Assembly (NCBI GenBank): GCA_015680685.1
Contig: MNCI01015984.1
Location: forward strand, 1,142,463-1,206,462
DNA from: Gnetum montanum
Lineage: Eukaryota; Streptophyta; Gnetopsida; Gnetales; Gnetaceae
Reading direction: 5' to 3'
Length of the DNA stretch: 64,000 nucleotides
Position numbers and translations under genes: made by a program. Below the pieces are notes generated by a model that was given only the letters and a program-made list of their open reading frames with translations, was not told the DNA's origin and ran no database searches. Below are positions 24,110-35,348 of the stretch, one piece after another (positions within the stretch are counted from its first letter, which is position 1; every line of letters begins with the position of its first letter).

Positions 24110-24888
24110 TGTATGAAAAAATAGCTACTTGCCTAAATGGTTATATATTGTTTTGGGGTAGTAATCCCAAACTTGAGTCATGTCCTAAATGTAATGCTTC
24201 TAACTGATCCTCTACATCATTAACCAAACGAAAGGCTAACAGGATTGTTGCTAAGGTGCTCCACTACTTTTCTTTAATTCCAAGGCTACAATGATTATAC
24301 ATACATCCAAAGACTATAAATGAAATGACATGACTTGCTAAAAATTGTTCAATAGATCAAAAAATGGGTCAGTCCATAGATGTGCCTACATGAATACAAA
24401 TAGATAAAACTTATTCAAACTTTTTAGTAAAGCCAACAAATGTTTGTTTTGCCATTGCAATTGATGGGTTTAACCCATTCAACATTCAAAGTAGCAAGAG
24501 GACATGTTTGTCTATTTTAACTTTTATGTATAACATGTTATCATGGTTGTGCATGAAGCATCCTTATACTATGTTATGCCTTCTTATTTCAAGTCTAAGT
24601 CAACCTTGTCATAAAATAGATGTGTACTTTCAACCACTTATTGATGAATTGAAACAACTATTTGCAAAAGAGGTAATAACTTATGATGTAAGTAAAGGCC
24701 AGTATTTCATGTTGTATGGTGTTTTGTTGTGGACAATAAATGATTTCCTAGCCTATGATAATATTTTGAGTTGGAGTACAAATGAGAAATTTACTTATCC
24801 ACATTGTGGAGTACACATAGAGGCTCTATATCTAAAGTATAACAAGAGATTAGGCCATATGAGTCATTGCCATTTCTTTGATGCAAAT
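24110..24888 (+). pseudogene. CACTA (En/Spm) TNP2-type transposase, left half
   Basis: The translation carries CPKCNAS, KVLHYFSLIPRLQ, a block reading FAIAIDGFNPF, then the open segment 24508-24894 with WLCMKHPYTMLCLLIS, IDVYFQPLIDELKQLF and LLWTINDFLAYDNILSW. This order is the Transposase_21/TNP2 signature of plant CACTA elements, which cut and paste DNA. Stops occur in the upstream part. The last codons (GHMSHCHFFDA, equivalent to GHRRFLP) are cut at 24888 by the 5' LTR of gypsy element D; the right half resumes at about 35349. Confidence 0.9.
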
Positions 24889-25681
24889 TGTTGAGTCATG
24901 ATATCGGATCCCCGATATTGGACCCTTGATATTGGATACGCAATATCGGAGATGCCAAAGCAATATCGGAGATGCCAAAGCAATATCGGACGTGTGATAT
25001 CGAAACTTGTCTCATCGCCTATAAATAAGAGACAAGGGCATTTGATTTTGTAGTTAGTTTCTTAGTCCCTTAGCTGAACTCTTGCAGTTTTTCCTTTCTA
25101 GAGTTAGAATTATTTCTGAGTGTCTGCAGTAGGAGTCATAAAGTGAATAGATCTTTATTTGAGCATTGTGTACCTAAGCACACCTTGTGTCTAGAAATAA
25201 AGACAAACTTTGTGATAAACCTTACAACATTAAAAATAGCTTAATTATTTCATTTAAATGTTATTTATTGTTATTTGCTACTCTCATTAGTTAATTAATG
25301 TTATTTTTATTGACTTGTTAATTATCAACGAATTAGCACACTCAGTACGACCACTTCAAGCATACGTGGAACACTTGGTAACCTAGTAACGACTAACGTT
25401 TGGTAATCCCAGTAGTGTTACACTGGTTCAGGATGTGTCCAACAAGTGGGAACAGATGTTGGTGTTAGGACTAGTTAGAGAATAGTTAATTAGTTAAATC
25501 AAATTAGTTATTAATTAACCATACAATCGTGCCTTACAAGTAAACTTGGGAAGAAAACGATTGCATAACCCATCCTTGTTCTGTGTAGGCACATAAGCAC
25601 TTAGTCCTTGGAGTTCGACTGGATCATGCATGAACGCTTGTATTCGTATGGTTAAGTGTAGGGGTACCTCACCACTCATCA
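24889..25681 (+). mobile_element. 5' LTR of element D
   Basis: 793 bp, starting TGTTGAGTCATGATATCGG (a mutated TGATGAG) and ending CACTCATCA. The U3 holds a palindrome array with spacers of the CGGATCCC and GGAGATGCCAAAG type, including a perfect 20-bp tandem duplication at about 24943-24985. TATA box at 25020-25027. Confidence 0.9.
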
Positions 25682-25682
25682 T

Positions 25683-25700
25683 TGGCACCGTTGTCGAGGA
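25683..25700 (+). promoter_or_regulatory. Primer-binding site of element D (tRNA-Asp type)
   Basis: TGGCACCGTTGTCGAGGA, three changes (all transitions) from the perfect site TGGCGCCGTTGCCGGGGA in elements E and H. Confidence 0.8.
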
Positions 25701-25815
25701 ATTTGTTGTTTGTGCACTAATTAGAACTTAGGAAATCCTTCCATTATTGGAACAAACCCGTAGGGTTAGTTATCTTACAATCATTGAAAGTGTAGTGCAC
25801 AATGAATAATCAATA

Positions 25816-27740
25816 ATGTCTTCTTCTTCTTATGAGAGTGCTTCACTGACTAGGTCTGACACAATGAACAATTGGAGGCGTAGTACACACGATGATCTGC
25901 CAGTGCCCCAACAATTTCGCATGGTATACGCTCATCCTAATGAGTATATACCAAACTTTACCTTTATCCTCCACTAGGATGAACAGCTGTGATGGCATGA
26001 TTTAGAAGGTAACATAGTGTTACCTCCCGATTGCTCAGTCCCAAGCATGCTTCTTCGTGCTCTCACATGAATTGGTATGCAGCACTTACAAGCAGAGTAC
26101 GTTGTGCATGAACACGACTTGAGAGAGTATCGACCCACAGAGGCACAATGCCAAAGGAACTTACAATAGGAGAGACATTAAAAATCTATGAAGGAAAAGT
26201 GGTCTCAGAATGTCCCATATGTCCTAAGTCAGAATGAGGGTGGTGAAACTGCCTTGGAAGGTTTTCCACAAAACGATGTCCTCTCGTTGACTTCGGTCAA
26301 GGAGTTGTGTATCAGAATCTTCACTCAACTATTCATAACCTAGGTTTTGATACCAATAGACACAAAGTGTCTGAAAAAGGAATACGAACACATGACAATA
26401 ATGGACATTCCGATTGTAATTGCGGCTGAGGCTGAGACCACCAAAGAGAAAGCGATAGGCATCGTCATGGTGCTAGTCCTTCTTCCTCTTCACCTTCATC
26501 ATCTCCTTCACCCTCTTCTTCGGGATCTAAATGCAATCGCAAAGGATGAGACCATGAGAATAATAGTAGGCAAAATAGAGATCATAGATAAAATAGTTGA
26601 GAAAGGGGACGAGGGCATTCTAGAGAGACACATCACGAAAGAAGGGAGAGTAGGGAATAACATAGGCATCATAGATGCCATAGACAGTATGATCACGATG
26701 AACCCCTACTCGCCACTTAAAGTATGTTAGATATAACAGAGGCCATTAGGATTCCAACAAGGCACTAGTAGGATAGTAGGATCAAAAAACTAGACATGAA
26801 CAACATCCCATGATTTGAAAGGGGATACAATGCTGATCCTCAAAACCATATACAATCATTTCACGATGCATGTGCCTTGCAAAATATAGAGAACGAGTGG
26901 AAAAAACTAAAGTTGTTTCCATAAACACTGATTAAGGAAGTAGAAAGCTGGTACCGGTTCTTAGAACCAAAATCCATCCATCGATGGAGTACCATGTTAG
27001 AGCTATTCAACTATAAGTATCAAACGTACTCCTAAGTGTCCAACTTGCGTAAGCAAATCCAAGGATGGAAACAAGGAGGACACAAACCCTTGGATGCTGC
27101 CATGGGCCGATATTATGCATTATTACATTGTTGCCCTAGCCATGGTTACTTGCAAAGGGAACAACTACGCCATCTCGTAGATGGGCTTAGGTATGAAACG
27201 TAAAGAACCCTTGGGACTTACACCCAAGGAAGGCTATTCGAGCTTAGAGCCCACCAAATACAAAGATTGTTGGAGCAAGTTACCAAGGAGGAAGGTGAGT
27301 TAAGGAAAAGAGAAAGTGTGGAAGAGTACAATAGAGATCCTTCCCTTCGAAAGAAGGAAGTTAGATTTTGTGAAGATGAAGAAGAGTCACCACTCAAAGA
27401 GATGGTGAATAGGAAGACTTTGGCCATTCAAAAATTTGCATCACAAGTATCAGCAAAGGTAGATCAAATGTGGAACTCCCTAGATGATAAATTCCAAACC
27501 GTTCTAAAAATAGTAGAGGAGTCTAGAGAGCAAAGTAGTAATCGAGAGAGAAGGAAAAAGAAAGAGGTTGAGTATGCAAGTAATAGGGGTAAGGGCAAAG
27601 TTTCCATCATTGAAGAGGTTGTGGATTCGAACACAGACAATGATGGTGGATGTGAAATTTGCCAATATGACCATACTAAAGGATGTTGCCTAGTAGTGTC
27701 ATATCTGCAAGAGTCTTGGGTGTATGCACTAAACCCATGA
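25816..27740 (+). pseudogene. Element D gag
   Basis: The ATG at 25816 matches the gag start in H. The N-terminal extension (HPNEYIPNFTFILH) is followed by a frameshifted Ser/Arg-rich part (26340-26730), the core (26760-27290: ESWYRFLEPKSIHRWSTMLEL and QIQGWKQGGHKPLDAAMGRY), and the uninterrupted C-terminal piece 27267-27740 with a coiled-coil-like EQVTKEEGELRKRESVEEY and the knuckle CEICQYDHTKGCC. About ten nonsense codons, mostly at positions where H has CGA, CAG, CAA or TGG-like codons. Confidence 0.87.
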
Positions 27741-29110
27741 TTAAATAGACAGCAAGCACCCAGAAGGTTACATTATCCCCAAGGTAACCTAAGGCAGTTC
27801 TACCAACCCTTGACATTTTATCCAAGTGGAGTCCCATCACAACCGAATGAATAATATCAATAATGGAAACACCCACAATCATGGGGAGCGCCATTACCAC
27901 ATCAACGATACCTGTATTGTCAACTTGACCCATATGGGTATTACGTTGAGCAGCTGATCTCTCCACGTGACTTTACTAGTCATGTTGCTCCTCAGCCTCA
28001 CTACTAGATTCATGAGTGCTATAAAACTCCTTCTCCTAGGAGTGATGTTCCACAAACGTACTATCCTTCTCATCCGACTGCACCGCTTCCACCCTTAGCT
28101 CCATTACCACCTGCTCCAACTATGCAAGGTGAGCTTCTTGCCCAGCCGTAGCAATGTAATGCTACAAGGGATGTTAATCCTCAATCTACTGTTGGTTCAG
28201 AAAATCAATGAAAGAAAAGACCTTTCTTTAGAACCAACAGTCCAACCAAGTCCTTACAACCACAAATGGCTAATTGTCCAAATGCCTTGCCATTGTTCAA
28301 ACCTTCGGAGCTTCCTTCAAACCAAAGACCATGCCCAACACATACTATCATGCTAACCCACGCCATCACCGATTGGATCAAAGCTGGCCATCTTCCTAAG
28401 AAATTCCTTAATCCTAGAAGTCCTCTTATATATTTGCAAATTGCTGGGAATGACCCTTGCAAAGCTCTTTTGGATTCAGGTTCTGGTGTTAACTTAATAT
28501 CTTAATAAATGTACAAAGCTTGGAACCTGCCTCCACTAAAAAAGAGTAACATTTGTTTAGAGTTGGTTGACCAGTCCATCACTGTCCCATTAGGACTAGT
28601 GGAGGACATTGTCACCACTGTTTGTGGGTGGTCATATCTAGTCGATTTCCTAGTGATCCAAGTCAACAACTATAAGGGAAACTTACTAATCATAATGGAA
28701 AGAGCATGGCTAAGCATGATTGATGCATGCCTAGAAATACATGATCTTTCCCTAGAAATATCAAAAGAAAATACATTTGGAAAGATCGAGAAGAGGAAAG
28801 TTCCATGCATCGCATACAGTGACATAGGGTGTAACTGCGTGTAGAAGTCCTGGTTTGTACAACGTTTAACATTGCCTGCATGCAACCAGTGTGCACAAAT
28901 AATTGACATACAAAGGTGCCTGCATGTAGCAGCCACAAGATAGGAAGACACCTAGTGGCTGACAATTGATCGAGAGAGCAATTCAACTCTATGCATGGAA
29001 CCAATTGAGAGCTTGACTTGTGCCTATATCGATAGCATAGATACATTAGAGCAAGTCCATCACCAACTTTCAAGTACTGATATCAAAAATATCAACTGGG
29101 GGAAGTTGGA
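27741..29110 (+). pseudogene. Element D protease
   Basis: A Pro-rich linker comes first, then CKALLDSGSGVNLIS with the catalytic DSG at 28472-28480, two adjacent stops, and the long open piece 28509-28844 (ELVDQSITVPLGLVEDIVTT, then IIMERAWLSMIDACLEI). Retropepsin would process the polyprotein. Confidence 0.88.
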
Positions 29111-30234
29111 AATCCATAACGAGTTTAAGCTAGAGCCCCTCAAATTAAAACCGTTGCCCACCAATATGGAATATACATTTCTCAAGAATGGAAAATCGGT
29201 AATCATTAATGCTAAGCTCGCTCCTCATTAAAAAGAAAGACTACTAAAGATGGTAAACACATGGTTGAAAGCCTTTGCTTGGTCATATCCCAAATTAATA
29301 GGAATAGATCCTAGGATATGCCAACATAGAATATACACTGATCCCTCCATGAAGCCTCAACAACAACTACAAAGGCGACTGAACCCAAAGGTTAAGTAAG
29401 TGGTTAAAGAAGAAATTGAACAACTTCTAAAAGCTGGTTCATCTACCCCATTGCTGATAGTGAATGGGTTAGTCCATTAGTCATTGTACCTAAAATGGAA
29501 GGTAAATGGAGGGTGTGTATAGACTTTAGGCTATGAAACATGGCAACATTTAAAGACCATTTCCCATTGCTATTCGTCGACCAAGCTTTAGATACCATTA
29601 CAGGGCATTACTATTATAGTTTTCTGGATGGTTTCAGTGGGTACAATCAATTTCAAATAGCACTAGAAGACCAAGCCAAGACTACATTCACAAGTCCTTG
29701 GGGGACATTTTCATATAGGCAGATGCCGTTTGGCTTGTGCAATGTCCCAGCAACATTTCAACGTCTAGTTCTAAGTATATTTTAGCAGCAAATAGGGAAT
29801 GATGTGGAGGTCTTTATGGATGATTTCTCCACCTATGGAGTAGACTTTGAATAATCATTGGACCGATTAGAGCAAGTAATGAAGTGATGCATTGAAACCA
29901 ACTTAAGGCTCAATTGGCAAAAAATCCATTTAATGGTCCAAGAAGGTGTTGTATTAGGGCATAAGATTTTACAAACAGGGATAGAGGTAGATCCTGAAAA
30001 GATTAAAGTCATCCAAGTAATCACTCGGCAACCTAAAACTATAAAAGATATATGATCATTGGACATACTGGCTATTATAGATGCTTCATCGAGAACTTTT
30101 CAAAGATTGCAAAACCATTGGTAGAATTAACGAAGAAGGATGTACCTTTTGAATGGACCAGGGAATGTGAGCTAGCTTTCCAAATCTTGAAATAGAAGCT
30201 CATAGAAACGCCCATTCTACAGGCTCTTGATTGG
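29111..30234 (+). pseudogene. Element D reverse transcriptase
   Basis: The RT blocks are in the right order: VVKEEIEQLLKAG (about 29400), CIDFR-like (about 29515), YYSFLDGFSGYNQFQIALED (about 29610-29665), MPFGLCNVPATFQRL (about 29722-29766), the active-site FMDD at 29812-29823, and VLGHKI (about 29951). Several stops and at least two frameshifts make it non-functional. This is the only clear RT core in the window; it is of Ty3/gypsy type. Confidence 0.93.
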
Positions 30235-30795
30235 TCCAGACCATTCCATATAATGACTGACGTGTCCAATTTTGCTTTAGGATCCGTACTTACACAGTTA
30301 GATGGCCAAAAACATCCTTATTACATTCACTGTGCAAGCCAAAGTATTGCTAGTGCACAACTCAACTACACCACAACATAAAAAGAGTTAATGGCTATGG
30401 TGTTTGCACTAGAAAAATTTAGGCACTATGTATTGGGCTATAAGATATTTGTACGCACAGATCATAGTGCAATATGGTTTCTAATGAATAAACTAATGGT
30501 GAGCCCTCACATCATACGATGGCTCGTGATCTTACAAGGGTTCAATATTATGATGATTGATCATAAAGGCACTGAGAATGTTGTTGCTGATCATTTATCT
30601 CAGTTACGATGGGACAACAAAGAGGAAAAATCTCCAATTTCTGACTATTTCCCTGATGAACTCCTCTTTGCAGGTGTAATAAATAATCAATTAATCATAG
30701 ATACAAATTGGTATAGTAGCATTCTTACCTATCTTCTCATACAAGAAACACCACAAGGGCTAGACATTGAAAAGGAACAACAGTTTCTTCATTAA
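30235..30795 (+). pseudogene. Element D RNase H
   Basis: It reads FHIMTDVSNFALGSVL (first catalytic Asp), KELMAMVFALEKFRHY (catalytic Glu), VRTDHSAIWFLM (Asp) and GTENVVADHLSQL (final Asp), the standard gypsy RNase H pattern with catalytic residues kept. The segment 30391-30795 is open; one TAA breaks it just before at about 30379. Confidence 0.9.
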
Positions 30796-31960
30796 GCCAA
30801 ATATTTCATGGAAATCAACGGACACCTTAATAAGGTATGTTCCGATGGCTTGATCCGATGGTGTGTTCCTGATGTAGATCAACTACAAGTTATCCAAGAT
30901 GCTCATGAGGGCCCTTGTGGGTGTCATTATGCTGGGAGATGAACAAACATTAAAATCTTGCTTGCAGGATATTATTGGCCTACATTGTTCTGGGACACTC
31001 ATCATTTCATCCAATCTTGTGAGCGTTGCCAATGTGATGGGGAATGAATTCTAGAATGGAGGATCCACAACAATGGATTCAACCTTTAGAACTCTTCGAC
31101 ATATGGGGTGTTGATTTCATGGGGCCTATTACACCAATGTCCAATAGAAAAGCCTACATTGTTGTTGTTGTTGACTATTTTACAAAGTGGGCAGAAGCAG
31201 TCGCTATTACTGACTGTACATCATCTACCGTTGCACGATTTATTCAATAAAAAATCGTAAATAGGTTTGGCGTGCCTAGTGCACTTATTTTTGATAATGG
31301 TACACATTTTATAGGTGCAACCTTTGAAAAATTAATGCAATGCTTAGGAGATGAGAATAAGCTGACTACACCATATCATCCTCAAGTGAATGGTCAAGCT
31401 GAGGTCACCAATAGGAAGATCACAAAAATATTGACACTTGACAAGAACCATTAGCAAATATAGACAAGACTGGAGTGCCAAATTGAACAATGCTTTTTGG
31501 GCATACCACTCCACATGGAAACTCCCTATAGGCTATTCTCCCTATGAGCTAGTGTACAGTAAACTTCCAATACTTTCTATCCAAGTTGAGCTCCATACAC
31601 TATCTACAACATGTGACCTTAACCTTGACCTCAATCTAGCATAGAAAGAATGGTTAATGAACCTTAACTTGCTAGATGAAAATTGATTAGCTGCCCTGGT
31701 ATCCAATGAATTGCACAAGGCCTTCAACAAGCAACGTCATGACTTAAGAATTAGAAAAGTTACATACCAACCAAGAGATAAGGTTCTTTATTGGAATCTC
31801 GCACGTGTGCCACAACGAACTAAATTTCAAACATTGTGGGAGGGACCTTAAATCATTCATGAAACTTTTCCTTAAGGGGCCATGATGATTTATAAACCTG
31901 AAAGCCCAGATAGGAAATCATTAGTTAACATCCAACAAACCAAACCTTTCTATGAGCCTA
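30796..31960 (+). pseudogene. Element D integrase
   Basis: The HHCC zinc region (about 30900-31035: HEGPCGCHYAG ... CERCQ) has lost residues around a stop. The core keeps D,D,E: GVDFMGPI (about 31108), FDNGTHF (about 31290) and NGQAEVTNR (about 31390). The C-terminal domain reads RKVTYQPRDKVLYWN and WEGP (about 31755-31850), the GPY/F module. Frameshift near 31440 and several stops. Confidence 0.92.
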
Positions 31961-33835
31961 AAACAACTAGTACTAACACTACCTTTGTTAATGGACAACC
32001 TTGCTCATTATTTTGGATCTCCTCCTTCCAACTTAGTTGTGGGGGAGATGGCCACCAATGCTAACCATTCTAAGCCCTTAGTTTCTTTTATTTTTTTGGT
32101 TTTACATATTTTTGTTTTACACCATCATTAACATTTTTACTATTTCTTCCTCTACTACATTTTGTTTGATTTACTCTCATCTGTCATATAATAAGTGCTC
32201 ATGATGGTGGATTGTACTATAATAGTGTTGATTGCTAATGTTTGATTTTTACCTTTGACTTTCAATGTTGATGCTAAGATATGGTTCTTTTGATAAAACA
32301 GGCAATGAATCCATGTCATCCATTCATCCATTTAACTCTATGGTCTTCCTTCATTTTGGAACTATACTGTCCCTTTTCCTAAACAAACCTATTAATGAAT
32401 TTGTGGCTTAATATTCTTCAAAACCAAGAAAAGATTCAAATGGATAGAAAAGGGTGTGACTTCAAGGGGATGCAACACATTTGTGCTAGCTGTTCTTTTG
32501 GAAACTTGGGATGTTTTGCATGGGTTTTCTAGCATTCCGCTATTCCCCAATATCAGGAAGTCAACTAAATCAAATAAGTCTTTGCATGGTGTGGTTCTCA
32601 CACATAAAAAAAAATTGGTGGGAATTCAAAGCACACCCCTTAGACATAATAAAGAAACATGGGCTACAAGCATTGGTTATGGCACTAGAAAGACATGTTA
32701 CCCATGCCTGAAGGTTTCCTCTAACTAAGGCCCTTTCTCACTTCTTGCTCCTCTGTTCTTCTCTTGTTGGAATGGTAGTTGCTCCATAAAAACATTCTTT
32801 TTACTTCAGGAGGATGGGTTGGTCAAGTGTGTTGATGCGAAGTCATTGGATGTGGTTAGTTTTAATCCAGATTTGGGCGGAGTTCTATCAAGTCACCTTA
32901 ATCACATACTACACAAGGGACTTTACACAACCTTGATTGTGGGATTCCATTTCATTCCATTCTCTCCTTCCATATTGCTTTCCATATTCCACCTCATTGC
33001 CAGTTTTATGAGTAATTTATATCTTGGTCGACGCATTGTTATTCATTGGTAAATTCTTATGGGAGAACTCTTAACTATTGCTTCCAAATATCATTCCTAG
33101 AGCCTATAGACTCTTTGATTTGTGGGTTTGTCAAGGCATAGAGGGCATGAGCCTACTTTGGGGAGGACCCACTAGCATTCCATGTTGGTGCAATTGTTAA
33201 GTTCTTTCCCTTAAAGATTTCTTATAATCAACTATTTCTTGTTTCACCCCATCCATGACCTCCATTTTTATTTTTGTTTTATTGGCTTCACCATTGTTAT
33301 GTCTCTCATCTTTCTTATTCTTTCGTTTTTCATCCTATTGCTACCAGAGGTTCACTCTTAGTTGTGGGGGCATGTTGCAAATTTTTCCATTTCATTACTT
33401 ATCTTACCCCTACACCTTGGGTAGTTATTAGTTACAAACTTGTAACCTAGTATATGCGATACCCACAACCTAGCCAATGTGCTTCACATTGAGGCAAGGT
33501 ATCAATTACATTATATCTTATCTAACCTCGCTAATTTGTGATCGTGCTGTGTGTGCAGATGGCGATCACATGAACAATGGACTAGGATAGAAAGGAGCAC
33601 TCAGTATGGATTAGAGCAAAAAACATTTATGCAGGGAACAAGATTGATCATGTGGCCATGGATGAACAATGATGTGCACAATTTTTGACATCGGAAACAA
33701 CGTGCCTCATTTTCTTTTTTTTCTCTCTCTCTTCAAGCTATCAAATGAGGATCTGGATGTCGTTTATGTACAAATGTTCACCACAATGGTTATGAACACC
33801 AATGCTATAATATGTTTGTCGATTTGTTCACTGGG
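31961..33835 (+). mobile_element. Element D 3' internal region, left of nested solo LTR
   Basis: It contains a PPT-like TTAGTTGTGGGGG (32033-32045), a short TTTTGTTTTAC stretch (about 32095-32125), the A-rich cassette with GAATTCAAAGCACACCCCTT (about 32620), a second PPT-like copy (33358-33370) and an intron-like segment ending GTGTGTGCAG/ATG at about 33559. No long ORF. Confidence 0.8.
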
Positions 33836-34945
33836 TGATGAGTGGCGAGGTACTCCTACACTCAACCATACGAAACGAGTGTAGCACATGCGATCCGGTC
33901 GAACTCCGTAGACTAAATGCCTAAACCTCCCATGGAACATTTGGGGTTAATCATTTGTTGTCTTCCCAGACTTACTTGTTGTTGTCACAATGTATGGTTA
34001 AGTAAGTCCGAGGTATATGATTTTTTTGGTCTTTTCTAGTTTATCTCCCATGCTAAAGGGTGAAGGGTTGAGAGAACTAACTACTCTAACGAAGGACCTA
34101 AGTCTAAATTAACTAGCGTCAGCATCTGTTCCCACTTACTGTACACACCCTGAACCGATGCAACTGTGGCTACCAAACGCTAATCGTTATTGGGATCAAC
34201 ACACATAACGCACGTGCTCGAAGTGGTCGTACTAAGGCACTTAACTAGCCTAAGTGTGATAAGCAGCTGATTCCTTGACTAGCTGTACACACCCATAGGT
34301 GCTCGTAGCCAAGTCGTACTTATCCCACGTTTTAGGAGATAAGGGTAAGAGAACCTAACTAGCCTAAGTGCGATGAGTAGCCGATTCCTTGACTAGCCGT
34401 ACACACTGGGACTACCATTGGGATTACCAAGCATAAATCTTGGAATACGCTACTGGGTTACCAAGTAGTCACAATGCTCATAATCAAGTCGTACTCATAC
34501 CGCATGCGACAAGCAGCCGATTCCTTGACTAGCCGTACACATCCTTAGATGCTCGTAATCAAGTCGTACTCGTACCGCATTCTAGGAAAGTAATAAATAA
34601 CAATAAACTAAAATCCTATCCATGCACTGTAAGGTTTATCCAATCAAGTTCATCTTTATTTCTGTACACAACTTGTGTTTAGGTACAATGTTGCTCGAAT
34701 AAAGAGCCATTCACTCTAGGACTCCTACTGCGGGCACATGGGAAATGAATTTAACTCTGGAGTGATGAAACTGCCAGAGCTTCACTACTTCTAGCCAGGA
34801 TGGGAAATGAGGGGAGTGCCGCCTCTTATTTATAGATTTGGCGGCGAACCACGATATCGCAGGGGACGATGTGATATCGTGTACACGATATCGCATGGGA
34901 TATTGCGTATGCGATATTGCGGCTTATGCATATCGCGTCTTATCA
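33836..34945 (-). mobile_element. Nested solo LTR, reverse orientation
   Basis: Read on the + strand it begins TGATGAGTGGCGAGG and ends CGCGTCTTATCA, i.e. an LTR on the minus strand, 1,110 bp. TATA box (reverse) at 34827-34834, next to a GATATC palindrome array. No internal region on either side; flanked by CTGGG (33831-33835) and CCGGG (34946-34950), a 5-bp target duplication with one mismatch. It carries three copies of a GATTCCTTGACTAGCCGTAC module, shared only with the LTR of element H. Confidence 0.9.
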
Positions 34946-35042
34946 CCGGGCACTTTGAGTTTGTCATTTAGTCAATAATCCCATACCTTCCCAATATTTT
35001 GTAAGGAACTTGAGGACGAGTTTTCATTCAGTTGTGGGGGTA
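34946..35042 (+). promoter_or_regulatory. Element D 3' end with polypurine tract
   Basis: Sequence CCCATACCTTCCCAATATTTTG is shared with A, B and E, and is followed by CAGTTGTGGGGGTA at 35029-35042, directly abutting the 3' LTR. Confidence 0.8.
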
Positions 35043-35348
35043 TGATGAGTCATGATATTGGACCCCCGATATCGGATCCCTGATATCGGACCCTCAATAT
35101 CAGATCCTTGATATCGGACCCTCGATATCAGATATGCGATATCAGAGATGCCAAAGTGATATCGGACATGCGATATTAGAACTTGTCTCATCACCTATAA
35201 ATAAGAGACAATGACACTTGATTTCGTAATTAGTTTCTTAGTACCTTAGTCGAACTCTTGCAGTTTTTTCTTTCTAGAGTTAGAATTATTTCTGAGTGTC
35301 CACAGTAGGAGTCATAAAGTGAACAAATATTTATTTGAGCATTGTGTA
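35043..35348 (+). mobile_element. 3' LTR of element D, truncated
   Basis: It starts TGATGAGTCATGATATTGG; a nine-member palindrome array precedes the TATA box at 35196-35203. Identity to the 5' LTR stops after GAGCATTGTGTA (about 35348), so about 490 bp of R/U5 are missing. CACTA-derived sequence follows. Confidence 0.88.
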
